Shown: piece by piece, positions 1 to 8,732 of the stretch | Layout: each line of letters starts with the position of its first letter | Numbering within the stretch: the stretch's first letter is position 1 | NCBI GenBank assembly: GCA_041164265.1 | Contig: JBEAPR010000081.1 | Location: 62,001 to 126,000, forward strand | Direction of reading: 5' to 3' | Length of the DNA stretch: 64,000 bases | Origin: CALAZP01 sp041164265 | GTDB taxonomy: Bacteria > Bacteroidota > Bacteroidia > Chitinophagales > Saprospiraceae | Translations under genes and position numbers: made by a program | The notes under the pieces: model-generated | Database searches by the model: none | What the model was told of the DNA's origin: nothing | What the model saw: the letters and a program-made list of their open reading frames with translations, nothing else

Positions 1-2378
1 TCTCCAATATTTCCAGGTCTTGTACCTCCAAATCTTTCGTGAAACTCCCCAGCTCCCATGATTTGATATAACGAATAATTATCTTTCAATACTCTCGTAT
101 TGGCATCGTAACGATCAACCCTTAACCCCAGCCTAAAAATGATATCCCGGAACGTAAATTTATCTTGTAAATACAAGGCTTGATAAATGGGCCTGTTGGG
201 CGCAACAGGAAAAGTTCTTACGCCATCAGCATCCACCGCTGAAAAAAAATCTTCAAACTGCCCATCAAAATAGCCTCCCAAATAATCATGGCCAAAATAA
301 CCCAAAACTCCTTGGTCGTTTAATTCTTTTGCAGAAAACATGGATAATTCCATAGCCTCTGGACTCAAGCCATCTATATTAACATATTGATCCAAAGACT
401 GGCCCGTAACCTCCCTAATAGATTTATAAAACTTGTTATCACCAGAAGTCACAATATCTAAACCCAATAAAGGAGTATTGGCGAATGTTCCAATATCTAC
501 AAAACCAACAGTATCAGGATTAGCTGCTATTCCCTGTATGTGATTGTTAGCTTGCTGCCTGGCAATATCCCATAAAGATCTGGGAGCTACATTATAGCTT
601 CTATCTATTCTTTGCTCATACCAAAATCCAACCTGAATATTATGCCTTCCAAAATCAGATTTTTGTGGCACCCAATCAAAATTTAAAGCCCCACTTAAGG
701 TATAGGTATTGTTTTCCGTCTGCGAATACAAATTATAAACTGTACCCACATTAGAATGAAATCCCCAAGAATTAGTAAAAATTCCAGAAATGGTTCCATT
801 GGGTGCATAAAAATTATCCCTTGACAATAAACTTCCTGTACCAGCTAAATTGGTAATTAAATAATCTGTAACACTGCCATTCAATCCTTCTTCAAAATTA
901 ATTTCCATGGCTTTATTATAGTTAGCCAATACAGGATTTCTGTCTCCAGGTGTATAACTGCGCAACACTTGGCGATAATCTGTATGAATCAATTCTAAAA
1001 GTTGTGTTTCAGGATTAAATACTTGAACAAAAGTAGGAATCCAATTAATATCAAAATTCCCAACATAACCATAATCGAAATAATTAGAGCCATGCCTTGG
1101 ATCCGAAATCTCTCCCATGGTTCTCTCCGCTCCAGCTTGTAAAACATAGGAAACATTTCTGAAAGGACCTTTGCCTTGCGTTTTATTGAACCGATGCCTA
1201 AATCTAAAATTTGCTCGATATGAAGTATTATAACTATAAGGATTGTTATGACTATTTAACACCCTCCAACCTCCAGGAGTGAATTGGTTTTTAGAATTTC
1301 TATATGCTCCAGTAATTGAAACGTCAATTTGTTCGGAAATTCTTGCATCAATTTTTGCTGTAATATCAGCTCTTTCAGAACGCTCAAAAGGCTTGTAAGA
1401 TAAAATATCAACATCTTCTCCCTTTAAAAAATCAGCAGCGACGTATGGACTTCCTCTTCTGGTCAAGATAGGATTGTTCTCCAGTTCAAGTAATCGATCT
1501 TCCCTGATTCTAAAAATATCAGTGGCAGGTGGATCATCATCGCCTAACTGACTATATCTTCCTGCAATTCTAAAACCAATAAGGGAGTTACCATTGCTTT
1601 TTTTCAAAATAGGTCCACTGAGATTGAATCCTACCAAATTGTTATCATAGGCATCAAAAGGGCTGGAAGACTCCACCTCAACACTTCCTGAAAACGAAGA
1701 TGAAGGCCCCTTCGTAGTGATAGAAATAATCCCTCCTGTAACATCTCCATATTGAGCCTCAATTCCACCAGTTATAACTTGCATTTGGTCAATTTCAGAT
1801 TCAGGAATCAGTGATCCTCTCACTCTTATTCCATCAACGTAATAATCTGTGGCATTAGATCTCGACCCTCTTACATTTAGTGCTTCTCCTTCGTCAGAAG
1901 AAGCAAGGCCAGCGGAAGTTGCTGCTAAAGCATTAATATTACGAGTAGGTAAGGTCCTAATCTGTTCTCCTGTCAAAACAGATCCCGAAGTTGTATTATC
2001 CTGCTCGATTAATGGAACTTTATATTCTTTCACAATAACCTCTTCCAAAATTAACCCCCCATCAGATTCCATAATGATATCCAACTTATTGGATTTTCCA
2101 GCTAATACTTGAACGCCTTTAATCCGTTGCGTAGCTAATCCAATGTAACTGACCTCCACATCATAAGTCCCTGGATCTAATGTTGGAAAACTATAAAAAC
2201 CATCTAAATCAGTGTCTGCTCCAGTAATAAGTACTCCATTTTTATAGACCACCACATTGGCAAAAGCTACCGGTTCTTTATCCTCTCCATTACTTACAGA
2301 ACCTAAAAGAGCCGTTTGCCCAAACAAGAACTCAGCAGATCCAATAAAAACCAATAAAAAAATTATCCTCAAACTCAT
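1..2378 (-). CDS. TonB-dependent outer-membrane receptor with carboxypeptidase-regulatory-like domain (C-terminus cut by window edge)
   Basis: The frame is open from an ATG at 2378 down to base 1, so about 792 codons are visible and the barrel end is missing. It starts with a signal peptide (MSLRIIFLLVFIG..., likely cleavage before GQTALLG). A carboxypeptidase-regulatory-like beta-sandwich follows at roughly residues 22-100, with FANVVVYKNG and GTYDVEVSYIGL. The plug domain at about 110-230 includes LNVRGSRSN, YYVDGIRVRG and YGDVTGGIISITTKG. The remainder has the alternating aromatic pattern of a 22-strand barrel. Such receptors import large or scarce substrates across the outer membrane using TonB energy. 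The plug lacks the SusC-type signature and no SusD gene is beside it within the window, so the substrate is unknown. It diverges from carB across a 240-base gap. Confidence 0.9.
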   Translation of the reverse strand, partial: MSLRIIFLLVFIGSAEFLFGQTALLGSVSNGEDKEPVAFANVVVYKNGVLITGADTDLDGFYSFPTLDPGTYDVEVSYIGLATQRIKGVQVLAGKSNKLDIIMESDGGLILEEVIVKEYKVPLIEQDNTTSGSVLTGEQIRTLPTRNINALAATSAGLASSDEGEALNVRGSRSNATDYYVDGIRVRGSLIPESEIDQMQVITGGIEAQYGDVTGGIISITTKGPSSSFSGSVEVESSSPFDAYDNNLVGFNLSGPILKKSNGNSLIGFRIAGRYSQLGDDDPPATDIFRIREDRLLELENNPILTRRGSPYVAADFLKGEDVDILSYKPFERSERADITAKIDARISEQIDVSITGAYRNSKNQFTPGGWRVLNSHNNPYSYNTSYRANFRFRHRFNKTQGKGPFRNVSYVLQAGAERTMGEISDPRHGSNYFDYGYVGNFDINWIPTFVQVFNPETQLLELIHTDYRQVLRSYTPGDRNPVLANYNKAMEINFEEGLNGSVTDYLITNLAGTGSLLSRDNFYAPNGTISGIFTNSWGFHSNVGTVYNLYSQTENNTYTLSGALNFDWVPQKSDFGRHNIQVGFWYEQRIDRSYNVAPRSLWDIARQQANNHIQGIAANPDTVGFVDIGTFANTPLLGLDIVTSGDNKFYKSIREVTGQSLDQYVNIDGLSPEAMELSMFSAKELNDQGVLGYFGHDYLGGYFDGQFEDFFSAVDADGVRTFPVAPNRPIYQALYLQDKFTFRDIIFRLGLRVDRYDANTRVLKDNYSLYQIMGAGEFHERFGGTRPGNIG

Positions 2379-2585
2379 AATTCAAAAACTATTGTTTCCT
2401 CTAAAAAAGAGGATATGTGCACAAGATACTACATTATTATACCTATTAATCCATGCAGCTCCTATTTTTCGTCTTGGCCTACTTGAATTGATATCCCCCG
2501 TAAATTATAATCATTTTCTAATAATGTGAATTATAAGAAACTACTTCTTTTCCGGAAAATTTACCTTTTTTTAACCCTCCTAAAG

Positions 2586-2593
2586 TATATTTG
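2586..2593 (+). promoter_or_regulatory. Putative -7 promoter element (TATATTTG) for carB
   Basis: The octamer matches the Bacteroidota -7 consensus TAnnTTTG exactly and ends 25 bases before the carB ATG, which implies a short A-rich leader. No convincing -33 TTTG element is visible at the usual distance. Confidence 0.55.
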
Positions 2594-2618
2594 TTGCCAG
2601 CGTGAAAAAAACGAATAA

Positions 2619-5450
2619 ATGCCTAAAGACAAATCCATAAAATCAGTTCTAATTATAGGAAGTGGTCCCATTGTTATTGGTCAAGCTTGTGAATTTGACT
2701 ACTCTGGTTCCCAAGCAGCAAGGTCCCTTAGAGAAGAAGACATAGAAGTTACACTAATCAATAGCAACCCAGCAACTATAATGACTGATCCGGTCACTGC
2801 TGATCACGTCCATCTCCTGCCACTCACCGTAGAAAGTATAATAGAGGTTTTGGAATTGCGAAAAATTGACGCTGTATTACCTACTATGGGAGGGCAAACT
2901 GCACTAAATCTTGCTATTGAAGCAGGTAAACTAGGCGTTTGGGAAAAATATAATGTTCGTTTGATCGGTGTTGATCTTAACGCTATTGAACTCACAGAAA
3001 ATCGGGAGGCCTTCAGACAGCACATGATAAACATAGGCCTTAGTGTTGCTCCATCTTATATTGCTAATTCCTTTTTAGAAGGAAAAGAAGCTGCGCAAAA
3101 AATTGGTTTTCCTTTGGTGATTAGACCTTCCTATACCCTAGGTGGTTCTGGTGGAGCTTTCGTCCATAAAGAAGATGATTTTGACTCCGCACTTCGCAAT
3201 GGCTTGAATATGTCTCCAACTCATGAGGTCTTGGTCGAAAAAGCGGTGTTGGGATGGAAAGAATTTGAACTCGAACTACTTAGAGACCAAGCAGATAATG
3301 TAGTCATTATTTGTACAGTTGAAAACCTAGACCCAATGGGTATTCATACAGGAGATAGCATTACTGTCGCCCCTGCGATGACTCTTTCAGATACTGCCTA
3401 TCAGGAGATGAGAGATCAAGCTATATTAGCTATGCGCTCATTGGGAAATTTTGCCGGCGGATGTAATATCCAATTCTCAATTAATCCAGAGGATGAACAT
3501 TTGATAGTCATAGAAATAAATCCCAGAGTTTCCCGTTCTTCCGCCTTAGCGAGCAAAGCAACTGGGTACCCTATTGCCAAAATAGCAGCAAAACTGGCAA
3601 TAGGCTACACACTAGATGAACTAAAGAATCAGATCACCAAAAACACCTCTGCTTTTTTTGAGCCTACCCTAGATTATGTTATTGTAAAAATGCCCCGTTG
3701 GAATTTCGATAAATTTCCAGGTTCAGATAACAGCCTCGGTTTGCAAATGAAATCGGTAGGAGAAGTAATGGGTATAGGAAGAACATTTAAAGAAGCTCTT
3801 CAGAAAGCGTGTCAATCACTCGAAAATAATAGACAAGGGTTAGGCGCAGATAATAAAGAGTGGATACAAACAGCTGATATTCTAGCAAGACTAGAAACGC
3901 CAAGTGATGATCGGATTTTTAGATTAAAAGATGCTTTAGCACTTGGGGTTCCTGAAAAAACTATTCAAAAGCTAACAAAAATTGACCCCTGGTTTATCCG
4001 GCAAATAAAAGAATTAGTAGCACTTGAAAATAAACTCAAATCTTTCAAAACCATTGATGCTGTTCCTCTAGAATTTTTCAAGGAACTTAAACAGGCTGGA
4101 TATTCAGATGGGCAAATAGGATGGGTTTTGAGAACTACAGAAGATGAAATTGCTCAAAGGAGGCATGATTTAGGGATTCGGCGAACCTATAAGATGGTCG
4201 ATACCTGCGCTGCAGAATTTGAAGCCCAAACACCTTATTTTTACTCCAGTTTCGAGTCGGAAAATGAAAGTATTCCCACTACAAATAAGAAAAAAATTAT
4301 CGTCCTAGGTTCTGGCCCCAATAGAATTGGACAAGGTATAGAATTTGACTATTGCTGTGTCCATGGAATACTCGCGATTAAAGATGTAGGTTATGAAGCT
4401 ATTATGATTAATTGTAATCCTGAAACAGTCTCTACCGATTTCGATATTGCTGATAAATTATACTTCGAACCCGTTTTTTGGGAACATCTAGAAGAAATAA
4501 TAAATCTAGAAAAGCCTGATGGAATCATTGTACAATTAGGTGGTCAAACTGCCTTAAAATTGGCTGAGACTTTCTACAATAAGGGTATTAAAATAATTGG
4601 AACAGCATTTCCTTCTATGGATTTGGCAGAAGATAGGGGTGCCTTTTCCGATTTGTTAAAATCACTTAATATCCCTTATCCGAGATATGGAGTTGCAGAA
4701 ACAACAGATTTAGCACTTCAAATTGCCAAAGAAGTGGGCTATCCGGTTTTAGTTAGACCTTCATATGTATTAGGTGGTCAACAAATGAGAATTGTCATCA
4801 ATGATCAGGAATTGGAAAGACAAGTTTTAAGCATATTCAAGCACTTGCCAGATAATAAAGTTTTAATCGATCAATTTTTAGACCGGGCGAAAGAAGCAGA
4901 AATAGATGCCATCTGCGATGGTGATGAAGTTCATATCATGGGAGTAATGGAACACATTGAACCTGCAGGAATTCACTCAGGAGACAGTGCAGCCGTTTTA
5001 CCAACATATAGCCTTTCCGTAGAAGCCGTTAATACCATGGTTGATTATGCCCACAAATTGGCTAAAGCTTTGGAAATTAAAGGCTTAATAAATATTCAAT
5101 TTGCCATAAAAAAAGTTGGAGATGTAGAGAAAGTATATGTTATTGAAGCTAACCCAAGAGCCTCAAGAACAACTCCATTTATTGCTAAGGCCTATAAAGT
5201 CCCGTATTTACAAATTGCAACTAAAGTAATGTTAGGAACTCACAAGCTAAAGGATTTTGATATCAAACCACAACCGAGTGGTTATGCAATCAAGGTTCCT
5301 GTTTTTTCTTTCAATAAATTCCCTAACGTAGATAAAAATTTAGGCCCTGAAATGAAATCAACGGGGGAAGCTATCCAATTCATTAAAGATTTAACCGATC
5401 CTTTTTTCCGAGAACTAGACAGCAAAAGATATATGTATTTGTCTCGTTAA
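2619..5450 (+). CDS. carB: Carbamoyl-phosphate synthase large subunit, lacking the C-terminal allosteric domain
   Basis: Makes carbamoyl phosphate from bicarbonate, ATP and ammonia for pyrimidine and arginine synthesis. Two homologous halves are clear. The first begins KSVLIIGSGPIVIGQACEFDYSG and the second, near residue 560, begins KKIIVLGSGPNRIGQGIEFDYC. Each half carries an ATP-grasp domain (RPSYTLGGSGG and RPSYVLGGQQM), with EINPRVSRSSAL and EANPRASRTTPF as metal and ATP-binding segments. The protein has 943 residues against about 1070 in E. coli. It stops shortly after the second ATP-grasp, with GPEMKSTGEAIQF close to its end, so the MGS-like allosteric domain is absent. No small subunit carA is nearby. 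It converges with the gldH-like gene, sharing four bases at the stops. Confidence 0.95.
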   Translation: MPKDKSIKSVLIIGSGPIVIGQACEFDYSGSQAARSLREEDIEVTLINSNPATIMTDPVTADHVHLLPLTVESIIEVLELRKIDAVLPTMGGQTALNLAIEAGKLGVWEKYNVRLIGVDLNAIELTENREAFRQHMINIGLSVAPSYIANSFLEGKEAAQKIGFPLVIRPSYTLGGSGGAFVHKEDDFDSALRNGLNMSPTHEVLVEKAVLGWKEFELELLRDQADNVVIICTVENLDPMGIHTGDSITVAPAMTLSDTAYQEMRDQAILAMRSLGNFAGGCNIQFSINPEDEHLIVIEINPRVSRSSALASKATGYPIAKIAAKLAIGYTLDELKNQITKNTSAFFEPTLDYVIVKMPRWNFDKFPGSDNSLGLQMKSVGEVMGIGRTFKEALQKACQSLENNRQGLGADNKEWIQTADILARLETPSDDRIFRLKDALALGVPEKTIQKLTKIDPWFIRQIKELVALENKLKSFKTIDAVPLEFFKELKQAGYSDGQIGWVLRTTEDEIAQRRHDLGIRRTYKMVDTCAAEFEAQTPYFYSSFESENESIPTTNKKKIIVLGSGPNRIGQGIEFDYCCVHGILAIKDVGYEAIMINCNPETVSTDFDIADKLYFEPVFWEHLEEIINLEKPDGIIVQLGGQTALKLAETFYNKGIKIIGTAFPSMDLAEDRGAFSDLLKSLNIPYPRYGVAETTDLALQIAKEVGYPVLVRPSYVLGGQQMRIVINDQELERQVLSIFKHLPDNKVLIDQFLDRAKEAEIDAICDGDEVHIMGVMEHIEPAGIHSGDSAAVLPTYSLSVEAVNTMVDYAHKLAKALEIKGLINIQFAIKKVGDVEKVYVIEANPRASRTTPFIAKAYKVPYLQIATKVMLGTHKLKDFDIKPQPSGYAIKVPVFSFNKFPNVDKNLGPEMKSTGEAIQFIKDLTDPFFRELDSKRYMYLSR

Positions 5451-5923
5451 TCCTTTTTGGAACAAACCAATTGTAAGCTGGAAACTCCTGTTAATAAAGA
5501 ATCTCTAGTCCATTGACTGAATGAAATGGATAATTTGTCCCGTATGAGCAAGGTATTCGCTTTGGTCAAATCATAATCTAACGTACATATTGAAGATGTA
5601 CAGTTCCCTAACCAATTGCCAAATTTGTCCGCCAATTGGATTGAAAAAACTTGGGAAATAACAGAATCTCTTGATTGCCAAAAATTTCCTTTTAAATAGA
5701 TATTCTCAAACCCAAAAGTGTCGGAAAAAGATATTCTTAACTTTAAATATTCGTTTTCCCCACAGTTTATATCGGTAAACACTAAACTATCAGAGTAGGT
5801 CCAACCTTCTGCTAAATTTTTTTTTGGAAATGGTTCAATTACTCTTTCAAAAGTACATCCCAGTAATCCAGTTATGGCAATACAGATGACTAAGCTAAAG
5901 TAATAGAACCTAATAGTTTTCAT
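5447..5923 (-). CDS. GldH-like gliding-motility lipoprotein
   Basis: A 158-residue lipoprotein. A hydrophobic leader ends in the lipobox ITGLLGC, so it should be lipid-anchored in the envelope. The middle, with LKLRISFSDTF, IYLKGNFW and especially SIQLADKFGNWLG, resembles the GldH family, whose members are needed for gliding and the type IX secretion machinery in Flavobacterium. The match is from memory of the family pattern and no decisive catalytic motif exists. The ATG at 5923 shares its A with the dnaJ stop (TAATG), so it is probably translationally coupled to dnaJ. The stop overlaps the carB stop by four bases tail to tail. Confidence 0.55.
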   Translation of the reverse strand: MKTIRFYYFSLVICIAITGLLGCTFERVIEPFPKKNLAEGWTYSDSLVFTDINCGENEYLKLRISFSDTFGFENIYLKGNFWQSRDSVISQVFSIQLADKFGNWLGNCTSSICTLDYDLTKANTLLIRDKLSISFSQWTRDSLLTGVSSLQLVCSKKD

Positions 5924-7089
5924 TATTTAAAATAATCCTTCATCTTTTCAAAAAATCCCTTTTCTCCCTTTCCAGGGTCAGGCTTGAAATTTTCCATAGA
6001 CCTCATTTGTTCAAGTAATACCTTCTCGTCTTCATTTAACTTTTTAGGCGTCCATACATTAACATGTATTAACTGATCTCCCCTACCATAACTCTGAACT
6101 GATGGAAGACCCTTTTCTTTAAGTCTGAAAATTTTTCCTGATTGAGTTCCAGAAGGAATTTTAATTTTTACCTTTCCATCTAATACAGGGACTTCTACAG
6201 AGGTTCCCAAAGCAGCATCGGCAAAATTTAAATACAACTCAAAAATGATATTGCTGCCATCTCTTTGAAAAAATTCATGTTCTTTTTCCTCAATATTTAT
6301 TATCAAGTCTCCAGAAGCACCGCCCTTCATTCCTGAATTCCCATTCCCCCGCATAGATAATTGCATTCCCTCTTCCACTCCAGCAGGAATTTCTATTTCA
6401 ATCATTTCCTCTCCATACATTCTTCCATCACCCTTACACTTTGAACAGCTAGCTGTTACCGTTTGGCCCGAACCATTACAACTAGGACAGGTTACAGTAG
6501 TCTGCATTTGACCTAAAAAAGTACTCTTTACCTGCCTGACATAACCAGCCCCCCTACAAGTATTGCATGTTTGAACAGAACCACTATCCTTGGCGCCGGA
6601 ACCACTACAAGCATCACAAGCTATCTGCTTTTTAACTTTAATTCGCTTAGTGACGCCTTTTGAAATTTCCTCAAGGGTCAAACTCACCTTAATTCGTAGA
6701 TTTGAGCCTCGTTGACCCCTACCTCTACCCTGTCCACGACCTCCACCACCAAAAAATGATTCAAAAGGACTTCCTGAATCTCCAAAAATATCGCCAAACT
6801 GTTGGAAAATATCCTCCATGGTCATACCTCCTCCAGAAAAACCACCTCTACCAGCACCTCCATTTTCTACACCAGCATGTCCATAACGATCATATCTAGC
6901 CCTCTTATCTGCATCACTTAATATTTCATAAGCTTCCGCTGCTTCTTTAAACATTTCCTCGGCCTTAGAATCTCCAGGATTTTTATCGGGATGATACTTA
7001 ATTGCCAATTTCCTATAAGCTTTCTTTATTTCTGCTTGCTCAGCTGACTTGCTAACGCCTAATACTTCGTAATAATCTCTTTTTGCCAT
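5923..7089 (-). CDS. dnaJ: Chaperone DnaJ (Hsp40)
   Basis: Cytoplasmic co-chaperone that delivers unfolded clients to DnaK and stimulates its ATPase. The J domain at residues 1-70 has the HPD motif (KYHPDKNPGD). It is followed by a Gly/Phe-rich linker (about 75-130, many GGGRGQG runs). A zinc-binding region at about 158-220 has four CxxCxGxG repeats: CDACSGSG, CNTCRGAG, CPSCNGSG and CSKCKGDG. The C-terminal client-binding domains come last. At 388 residues it is full length. It lies 6 bases downstream of grpE and is followed without a gap by the GldH-like gene. No dnaK is in the window. Confidence 0.97.
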   Translation of the reverse strand: MAKRDYYEVLGVSKSAEQAEIKKAYRKLAIKYHPDKNPGDSKAEEMFKEAAEAYEILSDADKRARYDRYGHAGVENGGAGRGGFSGGGMTMEDIFQQFGDIFGDSGSPFESFFGGGGRGQGRGRGQRGSNLRIKVSLTLEEISKGVTKRIKVKKQIACDACSGSGAKDSGSVQTCNTCRGAGYVRQVKSTFLGQMQTTVTCPSCNGSGQTVTASCSKCKGDGRMYGEEMIEIEIPAGVEEGMQLSMRGNGNSGMKGGASGDLIINIEEKEHEFFQRDGSNIIFELYLNFADAALGTSVEVPVLDGKVKIKIPSGTQSGKIFRLKEKGLPSVQSYGRGDQLIHVNVWTPKKLNEDEKVLLEQMRSMENFKPDPGKGEKGFFEKMKDYFK

Positions 7090-7095
7090 AATATT

Positions 7096-7671
7096 TTATT
7101 TGCCCGTTACCACTTTGGCATATCTAATGATCTTATCATTTAACAGGTATCCCTCCTCCAATGTATCTACCACTTTACCTTTTAAATCTTCAGTAGGTGC
7201 AGGAACCTCTGTTACCGCCTCATGTAATTCGGCATCAAATTCGACTCCAGTTGATTCCATTTTTTTTAATCCTTTACCAGATAAAACTACATAGAGCTTT
7301 TGGTAAACAAGTGCTACTCCTTCGGAAAAAACTTCCTTGCTGTCAGGTTGCTCAGCAATTTTTTTTGCTCTGTCAAAATCATCTAACACAGGCAACAAAG
7401 CTGACATAGTGTCTCTTGCAGCTGTTTGCATAAATTCCATCTTTTCCTTCATGCTTCTCTTTCGGAAATTATCAAACTCGGCATAAATACGTAAATATTT
7501 ATCCTTTAACTCCGCATTTTGTTCCTTTAACTTCTGAAGTTCTTCCTCCAAACTATCAGGCTCATTATTGATTGCAACATTTTCTCCCTCAGTTGATGCA
7601 GATTCATCGATATCGGGCAGAGTCTGGTCTTCCATACCTTCGCTTTCCATAGATTTTTTATCCTTCTCCAT
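7096..7671 (-). CDS. grpE: Nucleotide exchange factor GrpE
   Basis: Releases ADP from DnaK. The 191-residue protein has an acidic, low-complexity N-terminus (about 1-40) and a long coiled-coil helix (EEELQKLKEQNAELKDKYL). The conserved core follows, with YAEFDNFRKRSMKEK and LLPVLDDFDRA, and the beta-wing end is VVDTLEEGYLLNDKIIRYAKVVV-like. It heads the grpE-dnaJ-gldH-like operon, starting at the ATG at 7671. No CIRCE-type inverted repeat and no exact TAnnTTTG box could be found upstream, so its heat-shock control is not evident from the sequence. Confidence 0.96.
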   Translation of the reverse strand: MEKDKKSMESEGMEDQTLPDIDESASTEGENVAINNEPDSLEEELQKLKEQNAELKDKYLRIYAEFDNFRKRSMKEKMEFMQTAARDTMSALLPVLDDFDRAKKIAEQPDSKEVFSEGVALVYQKLYVVLSGKGLKKMESTGVEFDAELHEAVTEVPAPTEDLKGKVVDTLEEGYLLNDKIIRYAKVVTGK

Positions 7672-7765
7672 AATTTATAAAATTTTGCACAAACAAAATG
7701 AATTCATACCTGAAGTATCAATTACTTTGCCATTTTACTAAATCAGACATTTTGTCATAAAAAAA

Positions 7766-7795
7766 TAACCCTTAAGGATCTATACTTAAGGGTTA
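7766..7795 (-). terminator. Rho-independent terminator after the atp operon
   Basis: A perfect 11-bp stem (TAACCCTTAAG paired with CTTAAGGGTTA) surrounds an 8-base loop. On the minus strand it is followed by seven T residues, at 7759-7765. It lies 26 bases downstream of the atpG stop and separates the atp operon from grpE. Confidence 0.9.
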
Positions 7796-7820
7796 CTTTT
7801 TACTAACCTAAGACTTGCAC

Positions 7821-8723
7821 TTATTCACTTTCTAAAGCTGCAGCACCACTTACAATTTCCAAAATCTCAGTAGTAATAGCTTCTTGTCTTGCCTTGTTGT
7901 AAGATATCCTCAAATCTCTCAATAACTCATTAGCATTCTCAGTAGCAGCATCCATAGCGGTCATTCTAGCACCGTGCTCGGACGCATGAGTATCCAATAA
8001 ATACTTATATAAAGTAGTTTGTAATATACTTGGTACCAAATGATTTAATAATTGAACCTTATTAGGCTCAAATAAATAATCCGCCTTTAATGAAGAGTCC
8101 CCAGCACTTTCATCCATTTCTAGAGGAGCTACGGGCAACCATTGCTCTACTTCCGGATATTGAACAGCAGCATTTTTAAATCTTCCGTAAGCTACTTTTA
8201 TTGAATCAAACTTATTGCCCTCGAAATCTGACATTAAACTCTTAGCTATAGCAACTACCTTATCATAGTTTAGGTCATCAAATAAATCAACATAATCAGA
8301 AACAATAGATGCCTTTGGATATCTTTTTTTAAGAAAGTCATAACCTCTTTTTCCAATAAAAATGATAGTCAACTTACCCGCGTTATATGCTTCTTGAAAG
8401 TTTCCCTCAATTTCCTTAATCGCTTCTTTGATGATATTAGTATTAAAAGCACCACATAACCCCCTATTAGAAGTTACTACCAACAAACAAGCATGATCAA
8501 TGGTACGCTGTTGGCCAAAAACAGTATCTGCATCTCCTTCCAAATTGGAAAGAATATTTCGCAACATACTATTAAGCTTATCGGCATAAGGTCTCATTTG
8601 CTGAATAGCGGTTTGAGCCCTCCTAAGTTTAGCAGCAGACACCATTTTCATAGCTTTAGTAATCTGCTGAGTATTCATTACAGACCCAATACGCTCCCTT
8701 ACTTCTTTAAGATTTCCTGCCAT
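7821..8723 (-). CDS. atpG: F1Fo ATP synthase gamma subunit
   Basis: Central rotating shaft of F1, coupling proton flow through the c-ring to catalysis in the alpha3beta3 head. The N-terminal helix has the family pattern NLKEVRERIGSVMNTQQITKAMKMVSAAKLRRA split over residues 4-36. The C-terminal helix contains ARMTAMDAATENANELL and closes with QEAITTEILEIVSGAAAL. Its 300 residues are typical. It is the last gene of the operon, nine bases after atpA, and a strong terminator follows. The usual next genes atpD and atpC (beta and epsilon) are absent, as expected for Bacteroidota. Confidence 0.97.
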   Translation of the reverse strand: MAGNLKEVRERIGSVMNTQQITKAMKMVSAAKLRRAQTAIQQMRPYADKLNSMLRNILSNLEGDADTVFGQQRTIDHACLLVVTSNRGLCGAFNTNIIKEAIKEIEGNFQEAYNAGKLTIIFIGKRGYDFLKKRYPKASIVSDYVDLFDDLNYDKVVAIAKSLMSDFEGNKFDSIKVAYGRFKNAAVQYPEVEQWLPVAPLEMDESAGDSSLKADYLFEPNKVQLLNHLVPSILQTTLYKYLLDTHASEHGARMTAMDAATENANELLRDLRISYNKARQEAITTEILEIVSGAAALESE

Positions 8724-8732
8724 AAGGCTTTT

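Noticed and set aside
2257..2529. 90-codon plus-strand frame overlapping the start of the TonB receptor and the gap before carB
   Set aside because: It is mostly antisense to the receptor's signal peptide and regulatory-like domain, has no family resemblance, and disregards the carB promoter region.
7672..7765. Possible heat-shock operator before grpE
   Set aside because: I looked for a CIRCE-type TTAGCACTC inverted repeat and for a TAnnTTTG box and found neither.
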